From positions 1,484,761 to 1,548,760 of the forward strand of contig NZ_HF536773.1 of assembly GCF_000312665.1 (NCBI RefSeq): a stretch of 64,000 nt of DNA, in the 5' to 3' direction. A program made the translations under genes and the position numbers. Shown here piece by piece: positions 7,359-16,630 of the stretch. The notes beneath the pieces are model-generated. The model saw only the letters and a program-made list of their open reading frames with translations. It was not told where the DNA came from and did no database searches. Each line of letters starts with the position of its first letter. Positions within the stretch are counted from its first letter, which is position 1. Origin of the DNA: Rhizobium mesoamericanum STM3625 (GTDB lineage Bacteria > Pseudomonadota > Alphaproteobacteria > Rhizobiales > Rhizobiaceae).

Positions 7359-8171
7359 ATGAAACTTACGCTTAGAACATTGCTTGTGGCTGTGGCCGCG
7401 CTGTCCTTCTCTTTGCCTGCAACGGCGGCCTCGTTGAAAGTCGGCGTTGTCCCTGGCGTATACGCGGACTCGATTGAAGCCTTGATCCCAGAGGCGAAGG
7501 CCAAAGGTCTCGATCTCCAAGTGGTCGAGTTCAGCGATTGGACCACCCCGAATATTGCCCTCCAATCCGGCGACATCGACGTCAACTACTTCCAGCATCA
7601 GCCGTTCCTCGACAATGCGATCAAGGAACGTGGCTATGATTTCAAAAGCGCAGGCATTGGCGTGCTTGCTAACATCGGGCTGTACTCGCTGAAGTACAAG
7701 AAGTTCGAAGATATCCCCAAAAACGGCAAGGTTGCCATTGCGAACGACCCGGTTAACCAGGGCCGGGGACTCCTGCTTCTCCAGCGCGCAGGTCTTCTCA
7801 AGCTCAAGGACGGCGTTGGATTCAAGGGGTCCCTTGACGACATCACCGAAAATCCGAAGAACCTGAGTTTCACCGAAGTCGAGGGTCCCCAGCTTGCGCG
7901 CGTGACCGGCGACGTTGATCTGGCTCAGGGGTACCCTCATTTTATCGTCGCCTCTAAGGCGTTCGATCCGAGTTCGGGGCTTCTCTACTCTGGTGTCGAC
8001 GACAAGCAGTTCGCTATCATTTTTGCCGTGAAATCCGACCGTGTGGAGGATCCGGCCATCAAGGAGCTGGTCACTCTTTACCAGAAATCGCAGGCCGTGA
8101 AGGACGCGATCAATAAGGCGTTCGCATCCGACAAAAAGCTCTACACGCTGCCTTGGGTGGCAACGAATTGA
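7359..8171 (+). CDS. metQ: MetQ/NlpA-type ABC transporter substrate-binding protein
   Basis: A 270-residue periplasmic protein. A Sec signal peptide (residues 1-23, ending ATAA) is followed by LKVGVVPGVYADSIE and the DIDVNYFQHQPFLD segment typical of the methionine-binding NlpA/MetQ family. It has no lipobox cysteine, so it should be soluble in the periplasm. It is the first gene of an operon with metN, metI, two SfnB-type oxygenases and an FMNH2-dependent monooxygenase. That context suggests the ligand is an organosulfur compound, possibly methionine or an oxidised or esterified relative, rather than methionine alone. An AGGGA ribosome-binding site precedes the ATG. Confidence 0.88.
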   Translation: MKLTLRTLLVAVAALSFSLPATAASLKVGVVPGVYADSIEALIPEAKAKGLDLQVVEFSDWTTPNIALQSGDIDVNYFQHQPFLDNAIKERGYDFKSAGIGVLANIGLYSLKYKKFEDIPKNGKVAIANDPVNQGRGLLLLQRAGLLKLKDGVGFKGSLDDITENPKNLSFTEVEGPQLARVTGDVDLAQGYPHFIVASKAFDPSSGLLYSGVDDKQFAIIFAVKSDRVEDPAIKELVTLYQKSQAVKDAINKAFASDKKLYTLPWVATN

Positions 8172-9295
8172 CCTCGGTATCCGTTAGCCGGTTCGATCAC
8201 ATCGTGGCACCTTCGCCGGAAAGCGGTGAAGGTTTGTCGCCCAATCCCGCGCGGGCAATAGCGGTCTCGTTTGACGGCGTGGGAAAGACCTATGATACGA
8301 ACAATGGCTCCGTCCATGCCCTCAAAGGCATCACCGTGGACGTCGCACAAGGTTCGATCTTCGGCATCATAGGTCGGAGCGGGGCAGGGAAATCGAGTCT
8401 GCTTCGCACTGTAAACCGGCTGGAGACCGCCACCGAGGGCCGCGTCGTGGTAAACGGGGTGGACGTCCGATCGCTAAGTGACGACGGACTCGTGACATTC
8501 CGACGCAAGGTCGGAATGGTCTTTCAACACTTCAATTTGCTCTCGGCGAAAACAGTTTGGGGCAACGTCGCGCTTCCTCTGATAGTGGCGGGTGTACCCA
8601 AGCTCGAAATCGACGAGCGAGTTGCTGATGTTTTGCGGCTTGTTGGCCTCGAAGGGAAGCAGGACGCCTATCCCTCGCGTTTGTCAGGTGGGCAAAAGCA
8701 GAGGGTAGGCATCGCGAGGGCGCTGGTAAACCGACCTGAAATTCTGCTTTGCGACGAGGCGACCTCCGCGCTTGATCCGGAGACCACGCTCTCAATCCTC
8801 GAGCTGCTCAAAGACATCAATCGGTCGCTGGGCATCACAATCCTGCTTATCACGCACGAGATGAGCGTCGTCCGTGAGATCTGTGACGATGTCGTTGTGC
8901 TCGAAAGCGGTCAGATCGCAGAGGCTGGCAAGACCTGGGAGATTTTCAGCAAGCCAGCCCATGCAGCCACAAAGGCACTGCTCAAACCGCTGGAGCCAGG
9001 TATTCCGCGTGATATCGCGGACCGGCTGGCATCTCAGCGCGAGCACTTTCACCAACGGGCGCTCGTTGAACTTACCTACGGGGGCAATGGGCGTGAAGGT
9101 ATCAAGCTCCAGGAGTTGGCGAGGGTTGTCGGCCCATCGGTGCAGATCGTTCAAAGCGTGGTCGACCGGATCCAAGGCCATGCGTACGGCCGGATGCTTT
9201 TGACAACTGACGCAGACGACCGAGTCGCTCTCTCCAGATTTGAGGGACTTGCAGATAACGCAAGGATACTCGGCTATGTCCGCGATGATGTATGA
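8153..9295 (+). CDS. metN: MetN-type ABC transporter ATPase with NIL domain
   Basis: A 380-residue ATPase. Walker A is GRSGAGKSS near residue 75, the signature is LSGGQKQR near 178, Walker B is ILLCDEATSALD, and the switch histidine is in LLITHEMS. Residues of about 295-375 form the C-terminal NIL domain, which in E. coli MetN binds methionine and shuts off transport. The gene has no ATG near its start. TTG at 8153, or TTG at 8168 overlapping the metQ stop, are the choices; I give the longer one. The 40 residues before the nucleotide-binding domain are unusually long for the family. Coupling to metQ and metI shows that the three form one importer. Confidence 0.88.
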   Translation: MGGNELTSVSVSRFDHIVAPSPESGEGLSPNPARAIAVSFDGVGKTYDTNNGSVHALKGITVDVAQGSIFGIIGRSGAGKSSLLRTVNRLETATEGRVVVNGVDVRSLSDDGLVTFRRKVGMVFQHFNLLSAKTVWGNVALPLIVAGVPKLEIDERVADVLRLVGLEGKQDAYPSRLSGGQKQRVGIARALVNRPEILLCDEATSALDPETTLSILELLKDINRSLGITILLITHEMSVVREICDDVVVLESGQIAEAGKTWEIFSKPAHAATKALLKPLEPGIPRDIADRLASQREHFHQRALVELTYGGNGREGIKLQELARVVGPSVQIVQSVVDRIQGHAYGRMLLTTDADDRVALSRFEGLADNARILGYVRDDV

Positions 9296-9929
9296 GCGCC
9301 TCTGGCAGGCGCTGCTGGACACCGTTCTCATGGTCAGCACGTCGGCTCTGATCGCGCTGGTCGCCGGTATCCCGCTTGCAGTCTTCCTCGTTCTCGCTGC
9401 CCCCGAGGGTCTCATAAAGGCGCCCTATGCCCAACGATCGTTGGCCGCGGTTATCAATGGTTTTAGAGCAACGCCATTCATTGTGTTGCTCGTTGCCCTG
9501 TTACCCCTCACTCGGTTGATCACCGGAACTACAATCGGGGTGTGGGCCGCAGTCGTGCCGCTTTCTATCAGTGCAACACCGTTCTTCGCGAGAATTGCGG
9601 AAGTCAGCCTGCGGGAAGTCGATGGCGGACTGATTGAAGCAGCGCAGGCCATCGGTTGCAAGCGATGGCATATCGTCAGGCACGTCCTGCTTCCGGAGGC
9701 GCTTCCCGGAATTGTTGGCGGGTTCACCATCACCGTCGTCAGCATGATTGGAGCCTCCGCGATGGCGGGTGCCGTGGGTGCGGGAGGCTTGGGCGATATG
9801 GCAATCCGGTACGGGTATCAGCGTTTTGACACGACTGTTATGGCGGCGGTGATCGTCGTGCTCATTGCCTTGGTATGTGCCGTCCAGCTTAGCGGCGACG
9901 CTGTAGTACGCCGCCTGAAGGCACGATGA
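9276..9929 (+). CDS. metI: MetI-type ABC transporter permease
   Basis: An inner-membrane permease of about 217 residues with five or more hydrophobic segments. The cytoplasmic coupling loop EAAQAIGCKRWHIVRHVLLPEA contacts MetN. Ends such as AGAVGAGGLGDMAIRYGYQ are typical of MetI. The ATG at 9276 overlaps the end of metN; ATGs at 9285 and 9288 are alternatives. Its stop overlaps the start of the next gene through ATGA, so the transporter and the oxygenase genes are translated together. Confidence 0.88.
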   Translation: MSAMMYERLWQALLDTVLMVSTSALIALVAGIPLAVFLVLAAPEGLIKAPYAQRSLAAVINGFRATPFIVLLVALLPLTRLITGTTIGVWAAVVPLSISATPFFARIAEVSLREVDGGLIEAAQAIGCKRWHIVRHVLLPEALPGIVGGFTITVVSMIGASAMAGAVGAGGLGDMAIRYGYQRFDTTVMAAVIVVLIALVCAVQLSGDAVVRRLKAR

Positions 9930-11176
9930 GGTCGATGATGGCTGACAGTGTCTATCACCGGCCGGTTGAAAATCGCTTGCCGCGCCCACCCGCGAAGCCG
10001 CATTTGATAACTAGTGACATCGAGGCGTTGAGGGTAGCGGAGAAGTTAGCCGCACGCTTTAAAACGGAGGCATCGTCAAGAGACCGCGAACGACGACTGC
10101 CTTGGGATGAAATTGAGGAATACACTGCGAGCGGTCTAGGCGGGATCACGGTCCCGCGCGCGTTCGGCGGCGCTGAGGTCTCTTTGGTAACCGTCGCCAA
10201 GGTCTTTGAAATCCTGTGTGAAGCGGATCCATCGCTCGGCCAACTTCCCCAAAACCAATTCGGCGTCCTCGCTTTGCTCCGTGATATCGGGAGCGAGAGC
10301 CAGAAGGCCCGCATCTTCGGTGACGTCCTCGACGGTCATCGGATTGGAAATGCTGGACCTGAAAAAGGCAGCCGCGTGGTTACGGCGAGCACAACTCGAC
10401 TATCGATGGTCAACGGAGAGCCGAGGCTCACGGGGAGGCGTTTTTATTCGACCAGTGCAATATTCGCCCATTGGATTCCAGCCCGCGCGGTGGATGACAA
10501 CAATAGCCCAGTCCAGGTCTGGGTCCGACGCGACCAGCCCGGTGTCAAGGTGGTCGACGACTGGTCTTCGTTCGGGCAGCGGACAACAGCAAGCGGATCG
10601 GTCGTCTTCGACGGCGCAGCGGTCGATCCCGATCTTGTTTTCCAGATGACGGAGTTCAAGGACAGGCCGGGACTCGCCGGCCCCACTTCGCAATTGATCC
10701 AGGCCGCGATTGATTGCGGTATTGCTGGCGCGGCAATATCCGATGCGGTGTCCTTCGTGAGAGACCGGGCACGCCCGTGGGTCGATTTCGGCGGCGAGCG
10801 CGCGGCGGACGATCCGACCATCATCCATGAAATCGGAAACCTCTACACGAGCTACCACGCTGCCCAGCAGGTGCTCTATGAGGCCGCTGCCGCCCTTGAT
10901 GAGATCGCGAGGAGGACTGTGACCGAACGTTCCAGCGCAGAGGCCTCTGTAGCGGTGGCGAACGCAAAGATACTCACCACGGAAGTCGCGCTGGAGGCAA
11001 GCGAGATGCTTTTCGATCTAGCGGGTTCCTCGGCCACACGTGCCGCCCACAATCTTGACCGCCATTGGAGGAACGCAAGGACGCACACTCTGCACGATCC
11101 AGTTCGGTGGAAGTATCACCTGGTGGGCAATTTCGAACTGAACGACATTTTCCCCAAGCGGCATCAGTGGAATTAG
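9926..11176 (+). CDS. SfnB-family flavin-dependent oxygenase (sulfur acquisition), copy 1
   Basis: A 416-residue protein with the acyl-CoA-dehydrogenase fold of the SfnB/DszC group. These enzymes use reduced flavin and O2 to oxidise organosulfur compounds. Supporting segments are GGITVPRAFGGAEVS, LGQLPQNQFGVLALL, FYSTSAIFAHWIPARA, DWSSFGQRTTASGSVVF, and the C-terminal HTLHDPVRWKYHLVGN found throughout the family. The gene starts inside the metI stop (ATGA) and is followed two bases after its stop by a paralogue. It probably works on the substrate brought in by MetQNI. The exact sulfur compound is unknown. Confidence 0.85.
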   Translation: MRSMMADSVYHRPVENRLPRPPAKPHLITSDIEALRVAEKLAARFKTEASSRDRERRLPWDEIEEYTASGLGGITVPRAFGGAEVSLVTVAKVFEILCEADPSLGQLPQNQFGVLALLRDIGSESQKARIFGDVLDGHRIGNAGPEKGSRVVTASTTRLSMVNGEPRLTGRRFYSTSAIFAHWIPARAVDDNNSPVQVWVRRDQPGVKVVDDWSSFGQRTTASGSVVFDGAAVDPDLVFQMTEFKDRPGLAGPTSQLIQAAIDCGIAGAAISDAVSFVRDRARPWVDFGGERAADDPTIIHEIGNLYTSYHAAQQVLYEAAAALDEIARRTVTERSSAEASVAVANAKILTTEVALEASEMLFDLAGSSATRAAHNLDRHWRNARTHTLHDPVRWKYHLVGNFELNDIFPKRHQWN

Positions 11177-11178
11177 CC

Positions 11179-12411
11179 ATGAGCGATGAAGCAAAAGTTG
11201 CCGCGCCGGCCTCTCGGCCAACAGGCGTCCCGCCGGTCATTGGTAGCCACGAGGAAGCCATCGAAGTAGCGGGTAAGCTCGCCGCGGGCTTTGCCGTGTC
11301 GGCTTCCGAAAGGGATCGCGGTCGCGAGCTTCCCTGGAGCGAAGTTGAACAGTTCTCACAGAGTGGCCTTTGGGGTGTCACCGTTCCAAGGGAGTTCGGC
11401 GGCCCCGCGCTCGATTCTAAGACGGTCGCGGATATCATATCGACGATCGGGGCGGCTGACGGATCGCTTTCGCAAATCCCACAGAACCATTTCTATGCAC
11501 TTGAGGCACTACGCGTCGGCGGAAGCTGGGAGCAGAAGCGCTTTTTCTACGATCGCGTCCTCGCCGGCGAACGATTTGGAAATGCGCTTGCGGAGATTGG
11601 CAACAAGGATTTCAAAAGACGAACCTCCTTGCGTCAAGAGAACGGAGACTGGATCGTCAACGGTCGCAAATTCTATTGCACCGGGGCGATCTTTGCGCAC
11701 TGGATCCCGACGCTTGCTATCGCGCAAGAGGGAGGCAAACAGGTTTCGTATCTGGTGATGATCCCAAGAGAAACGGAAGGCGTTGCCGTCATCGACGACT
11801 GGGACGGATTCGGGCAGCGCTTAACCGGGAGTGGCTCCGTAACGTTCGATAACGCTCGTGTAGAGGAACGGTGGATCATACCGTTCCAGGCCTCGTTCGA
11901 CACGGCAACCACGATCGGGCCGTTCGCCCAGTTGATGCACGCGGCCATCGATTACGGCATTGGCGTTGGAGCACATGAAGAGATGAAGCGCTTTGTCCGC
12001 GAGCGAGCCAGGCCGTGGATTGACGCGAATGTCGAAAGAGCCTCCGACGACCCTCTAACGGTCAGCGCAGTGGGCCAGGTGAACGTCAAGCTGAAGGCCG
12101 CCGGGGCATTGTTGCGCCGTGCATCCCGCTTTGTAGATGACGCACAATCCACGCCGACAGAAGCCGCCGTAGCCGCGGCATCGGTGGCAGTAGCCGAAGC
12201 CAGAATTCTGACGACAAAAGCTGGCCTGCTAGCCGCATCGAAATTGTTCGAATTGTCCGGCACTTCCGCCACGGCGAGCGAGCTTAACCTGGATCGATAC
12301 TGGCGCAATGTCAGAACGCACACACTCCATGACCCGGTCCGTTGGAAGTACCAGGCCATCGGAAACTATTACCTGAACGAGCGCGCGCCGCCACGACACG
12401 GTGCCATTTAG
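11179..12411 (+). CDS. SfnB-family flavin-dependent oxygenase (sulfur acquisition), copy 2
   Basis: A 410-residue paralogue of the preceding protein with the same plan: GLWGVTVPREFGGPALD, LSQIPQNHFYALEAL, FYCTGAIFAHWIPTLA, DWDGFGQRLTGSGSVTF and a C-terminal HTLHDPVRWKYQAIGN. The ATG at 11179 comes two bases after the previous stop. The copies differ substantially, so they are not a recent duplication. They may act as partners or on successive intermediates. The flavin would come from a reductase encoded elsewhere, since none is in the operon. Confidence 0.85.
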   Translation: MSDEAKVAAPASRPTGVPPVIGSHEEAIEVAGKLAAGFAVSASERDRGRELPWSEVEQFSQSGLWGVTVPREFGGPALDSKTVADIISTIGAADGSLSQIPQNHFYALEALRVGGSWEQKRFFYDRVLAGERFGNALAEIGNKDFKRRTSLRQENGDWIVNGRKFYCTGAIFAHWIPTLAIAQEGGKQVSYLVMIPRETEGVAVIDDWDGFGQRLTGSGSVTFDNARVEERWIIPFQASFDTATTIGPFAQLMHAAIDYGIGVGAHEEMKRFVRERARPWIDANVERASDDPLTVSAVGQVNVKLKAAGALLRRASRFVDDAQSTPTEAAVAAASVAVAEARILTTKAGLLAASKLFELSGTSATASELNLDRYWRNVRTHTLHDPVRWKYQAIGNYYLNERAPPRHGAI

Positions 12412-12422
12412 GCCATTTTACG

Positions 12423-13772
12423 ATGACAAAAGAAATTCTGATCAACGCGTTCAACATGAATTCGGTGGGCCACATCAATCATGGGCTATGGGCACACCCG
12501 CGTGATCAATCCTACAAGTACAAGACACTTGACTATTGGGTATCGCTTGCGAAGACGCTTGAGCGCGGGCTTTTTGATGGAATTTTCTTGGCGGACATCG
12601 TTGGCGTCTACGATGTTTATCAAGGATCAGCCGATCTGACGCTCCGGGAGTCGATCCAGCTGCCCGTCAATGATCCACTCTTGCTTATCTCGGCAATGGC
12701 GGCTGTGACACGACATCTCGGCTTCGGTGTCACCGTAAATGTGAACGGCGAACCGCCTTATCTATTTGCGCGCCGGATGTCGACGCTCGACCACCTTACG
12801 GAGGGTCGGTTAGGGTGGAACATCGTTACGGGCTATCTCGACAGTGCGGCGCGTGCGGTCGGACAAGACGCGCAAGCTGAGCATGACAGCCGATATGAGC
12901 GCGCCGACGAGTACCTCGAGGTCCTCTATAAGCTCTGGGAGGGTAGCTGGTCAGACGAGGCGGTCTTGCTTGACAAGGCAGGCCGCAGATACTCGGATCC
13001 AAACAGAGTGAAGCCGATCGTGCACGAGGGCCGCTACTACAAGGCCACCGGTTATCATCTCGCGGAGCCTTCCCGTCAACGCACGCCCGTCCTCTATCAG
13101 GCCGGCACCTCCGGCCGCGGAAAGGAATTCGCTTCGAAACACGCGGAATGCGTCTTCATCACCGCGGTCGACAAGGCTGCCGCTTGCAAGACCGCACGGG
13201 CCATCCGCGAGGGAGCGGTCAAAGCCGGTCGGAATGGCGACGATGTAAAGATTTTCGTCGGCATAACAGTCATCACCGGTTCGACACAGAGCGCGGCGCA
13301 GGATCGATATCGGGATTATCTCCACTACGCAAACCCCGAAGCCGGGCTGGCTCACTTTTCGGCTGGCACTGGGATCGACTTCTCGACGTTCGAGCTGGAT
13401 GAACCGATCTCTTACGGAACCTCCAACTCCATCCAATCTGTCACTCAGCTGGCGCAGGAGAAGCGTTGGACGAAGCGCCAGCTTTTGGAGGAACTGAAGA
13501 TTGGGGGGCGCTATCCACTCATTGTGGGAGATGGCGACAGCGTGGCGTCGGAGATGATTTCCTGGATGGACGAGGGCGAGATCGACGGCTTCAATCTTAC
13601 CAGAACCGTTGTTCCGGAGAGCTACGAGGATTTCGTCGATCATGTCGTTCCGAGGTTACAGGAGCGCGGACGATACAAAACCGCTTATGCAGACGGTACG
13701 CTGCGAAAAAAGCTTTTCGGAGCAGGGGACCGGCTGCCAGATCGGCATTTTGCTCGATCGTTCGCGATCTGA
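12423..13772 (+). CDS. FMNH2-dependent monooxygenase of the NtaA/SnaA/DszA (SoxA) family
   Basis: A 449-residue luciferase-like TIM-barrel monooxygenase of the NtaA/DszA group. Diagnostic segments are NHGLWAHPRDQSYKY, GLFDGIFLADIVGVYD, LTEGRLGWNIVTGYLDSAAR, HEGRYYKATGYHL, and PVLYQAGTSGRGKEFASKHA. Members of this family oxidise nitrilotriacetate, dibenzothiophene sulfone or related C-S and C-N bonds with FMNH2 and O2. It is the last gene of the operon, 11 bases after the second SfnB. I chose the ATG at 12423 because the protein family begins with this residue. With SfnB and MetQNI it fits a route that releases sulfite or sulfinate from an imported compound. Confidence 0.88.
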   Translation: MTKEILINAFNMNSVGHINHGLWAHPRDQSYKYKTLDYWVSLAKTLERGLFDGIFLADIVGVYDVYQGSADLTLRESIQLPVNDPLLLISAMAAVTRHLGFGVTVNVNGEPPYLFARRMSTLDHLTEGRLGWNIVTGYLDSAARAVGQDAQAEHDSRYERADEYLEVLYKLWEGSWSDEAVLLDKAGRRYSDPNRVKPIVHEGRYYKATGYHLAEPSRQRTPVLYQAGTSGRGKEFASKHAECVFITAVDKAAACKTARAIREGAVKAGRNGDDVKIFVGITVITGSTQSAAQDRYRDYLHYANPEAGLAHFSAGTGIDFSTFELDEPISYGTSNSIQSVTQLAQEKRWTKRQLLEELKIGGRYPLIVGDGDSVASEMISWMDEGEIDGFNLTRTVVPESYEDFVDHVVPRLQERGRYKTAYADGTLRKKLFGAGDRLPDRHFARSFAI

Positions 13773-14155
13773 AGTCCTCACTTCAATCCCGTCAAACCTT
13801 CGTAAGCCCCGGGGATCCAGTTGGCCGCGGACGTGCCGCAGTAAGCGCTGAGCCGTGAAATGCGAACCCCAAGACTTTGCGGCTATTCGATCGATGGCCT
13901 TATGAGGGGGATATTCAGAAGAGCAGGTTCCCGCACGCGAATGTGAATTCGCAGCTGAGGCCACGCAGACTATGTCCAGGTATAGTAAGGCTCCTCGATT
14001 TCTTCCGCTATGGACAACACTGATCCTTCCGATCCGAGAAGTCGGATTGCGCGTACCAAAGAGAGCCGAGCACGATTACAAGAAGCGATCAGCTTGTTTT
14101 CTCCTTTTGACCTCTAGGTATCGCACTGGTGATTTAGATTACGAATGGAGAGGAT
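13773..14155. other. Intergenic region before the Cdc48 gene
   Basis: This 383-base region has no recognised gene or clear terminator hairpin. Its last bases hold the strong ribosome-binding site GGAGAGG (14145-14151) of the next gene. Confidence 0.4.
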
Positions 14156-16411
14156 ATGTCTGCTTCCGACGATCAGATTTTGGCACTGCAGGTCGCCAAT
14201 ATGCGGCCTCAGGATGCGGGCGCGAGCATCGCACGTCTATCGACGGCCGCGATGCAAAAGCTCGGTATCCGAGAAGGCGAGCTTGTTGAGCTGATTGGAA
14301 AGCGCCATACGGCCGCAGTCGCAATGCGCCCCTATCCCGACGACGAGGGACTGAACATAATCCGCCTCGACGGACTTCAGCGTGTGAACGCCGGGGCTTC
14401 AAGCGGCGATCACATCGAGGTGCGCAAAGCGGAACCTCGGCCCGCAAACAAGGTGGTACTTGCCCCCGCTCAGAAGAACCTCGTCCTGCAAGGATCAGGC
14501 GAGGCACTCCAACGGACCTTTCTGCATAGACCAATGGTGGCCGGAGATATCGTATCCACCTCTGTGCAACAAAGAATACACGACCCGAGGATGCTAAGCC
14601 TACCGGCATACGGCCTCCAGGAAATCCGTCTGATTGTCATTTCCACGCAGCCGCGCGGCATTGTTCAGATGAACGAGAAGACGGTCGTGGAGCTGCGCCC
14701 ACAGTTTGAGGAGCCTAAAGAGGCCCGCCGGGCTGACGTTACCTATGACGATATCGGTGGCCTCGGAAGCTCCGTCGAACAAGTCCGCGAGATGGTCGAG
14801 TTGCCCCTGCGCCATCCCGAACTCTTCCAGCGCCTCGGTATCGATCCTCCAAAAGGAGTTTTGCTATATGGTCCGCCCGGCACCGGCAAGACGCTGCTAG
14901 CACGAGCTGTCGCCAACGAAACTGAGGCGAACTTCTATCACATTGCCGGCCCGGAGATTATGGGCAGCCGCTACGGCGAATCCGAAGAGCGTCTTAGACA
15001 AGTATTTCAGGAGGCGTCTCAGAATGCTCCCTCAATCATTTTTATCGACGAGATCGATTCAATTGCACCAAAGCGGGAGCAGGTGACGGGGGAAGTTGAG
15101 CGCCGCATTGTCGCGCAGCTGCTGACGCTCATGGACGGTCTGGAGCCTCGCCAGAACATCGTCGTCATCGGGGCGACGAACCGCCGGGACGCCATCGACG
15201 AGGCCCTGCGCCGTCCGGGCCGCTTCGACCGCGAGATCGTCATCGGCGTGCCCGACCAGAATGGCCGCAGGGAAGTCCTTGCCATTCATACTCGTGGCAT
15301 GCCACTCGCCGAAGACACCGACCTAGACGAGATCGCCAGGACCACCTACGGCTTCGTCGGGGCCGATCTGGGGGCTTTGGTGCGCGAGGCTGCTATGGAT
15401 GCCTTGCGCCGAGTGCTGCCGGACGTGAACCTCAAGGAGGGGATTCCAAGCGATGTTCTGGAGAAACTGACCGTTCTGCAAGACGACTTCCTGTCAGCAT
15501 TGAAACGGATCCAGCCATCGGCACTACGCGAGATTATGATCCAGGCTCCAAATGTGCGATGGGAGGACGTAGGGGGCCTAGATGAAGCTCAGGTGAAGCT
15601 CCGGGAAGGCGTTGAGCTGCCATTGAGATCGCCGCAGGCCTTCAAGCGGATGGGCATCCGGCCGGCAAAGGGCTTCCTTTTGTTTGGGCCGCCAGGAACC
15701 GGCAAGACGCTTCTTGCCAAAGCGGTGGCCCGCGAGGCAGAGGCAAACTTCGTCGCTACCAAGTCCTCGGACCTCCTTTCCAAGTGGTACGGAGAGTCTG
15801 AGCAACAGGTGTCACGGCTCTTCGAACGCGCAAGGCAGGTTGCGCCAACTGTCATTTTTATCGATGAGATTGACTCGCTCGCTCCAGCGAGGGGTGGTGG
15901 ACTTGGCGAGCCAGCGGTCACCGAACGCGTCGTAAACACATTGCTGGCCGAAATGGACGGTCTCGAAGACATGCAAGGCGTGGTGGTGATGGCGGCTACA
16001 AACAGACCAAACCTGCTCGACCCCGCCCTCTTGCGCCCCGGTCGTTTTGACGAACTAGTGTACGTTCCGGTTCCGGACGCGAAGGCCCGCCTCAAAATTC
16101 TGGGTATCCACACGAAGAAGATGCCTCTCTCGGGCGGCATTGATCTTGCTGACTTGGCGGAGAAAACCCTTCGTTTCACCGGGGCCGACCTCGAAGACCT
16201 GACCCGGCGCGCCGGCCTTATCGCACTGAGGCGATCGATTGACGCATCCACCGTCGAAAAGGACGACTTCGACAAGGCTCTCCAGGAAGTCCGCCCCTCA
16301 GTCACGCCCGAGATGGAGCGGGAGTATGAAGAGATGCTGAGGACACTCAGACAGGAGAGCCCGCAACGGCGGCAGATTGGCTTCACTCCGCTCAGCCAGT
16401 CAATCGATTAA
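14156..16411 (+). CDS. Cdc48/p97/VAT-like double AAA+ ATPase
   Basis: A 751-residue protein with the full Cdc48 plan. Residues 1-85 form a double-psi barrel-like N domain (ALQVANMRPQDAGASIARLS), and residues of about 90-180 the second part of the N domain. D1 has Walker A GPPGTGKT (about 239-246), Walker B IIFIDEID (about 293-300) and sensor GATNRRDAIDEALRRPGRFD. D2 has GPPGTGKT (about 512), VIFIDEID (about 565) and ATNRPNLLDPALLRPGRFD. Such enzymes unfold or extract proteins by threading them through a double hexamer. They are universal in archaea and eukaryotes but sporadic in bacteria. No C-terminal HbYX-type tail (hydrophobic-Tyr-X) is present. No protease, ubiquitin-like or adaptor gene is beside it, and it is flanked by its own intergenic regions. 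Confidence 0.93.
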   Translation: MSASDDQILALQVANMRPQDAGASIARLSTAAMQKLGIREGELVELIGKRHTAAVAMRPYPDDEGLNIIRLDGLQRVNAGASSGDHIEVRKAEPRPANKVVLAPAQKNLVLQGSGEALQRTFLHRPMVAGDIVSTSVQQRIHDPRMLSLPAYGLQEIRLIVISTQPRGIVQMNEKTVVELRPQFEEPKEARRADVTYDDIGGLGSSVEQVREMVELPLRHPELFQRLGIDPPKGVLLYGPPGTGKTLLARAVANETEANFYHIAGPEIMGSRYGESEERLRQVFQEASQNAPSIIFIDEIDSIAPKREQVTGEVERRIVAQLLTLMDGLEPRQNIVVIGATNRRDAIDEALRRPGRFDREIVIGVPDQNGRREVLAIHTRGMPLAEDTDLDEIARTTYGFVGADLGALVREAAMDALRRVLPDVNLKEGIPSDVLEKLTVLQDDFLSALKRIQPSALREIMIQAPNVRWEDVGGLDEAQVKLREGVELPLRSPQAFKRMGIRPAKGFLLFGPPGTGKTLLAKAVAREAEANFVATKSSDLLSKWYGESEQQVSRLFERARQVAPTVIFIDEIDSLAPARGGGLGEPAVTERVVNTLLAEMDGLEDMQGVVVMAATNRPNLLDPALLRPGRFDELVYVPVPDAKARLKILGIHTKKMPLSGGIDLADLAEKTLRFTGADLEDLTRRAGLIALRRSIDASTVEKDDFDKALQEVRPSVTPEMEREYEEMLRTLRQESPQRRQIGFTPLSQSID

Positions 16412-16630
16412 AATCTGAGTCGACACGGCCCGCCCAGCATAGAGCGAAGGTGCTTGGGAGGGCGGACTTGCGCGACAAGTCTCGCGGTGTAGCAGCTACA
16501 TATATGAGGCAGCAGGCCCTCCGCCGCGTGAACTGGTTCAACGTTTGATGCCACGTTCCGTCAATTGGTGGGTGGCTGCTATGAGTATCCGCTGTTTTCC
16601 CGCGCAATCGCGGACCGCATAATGACTGCT
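16412..16630. other. Short gap without a recognised gene
   Basis: This 219-base gap lies between the Cdc48 gene and the decayed desulfhydrase. I see no clear hairpin or gene. It may contain the old promoter of the desulfhydrase. Confidence 0.3.
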
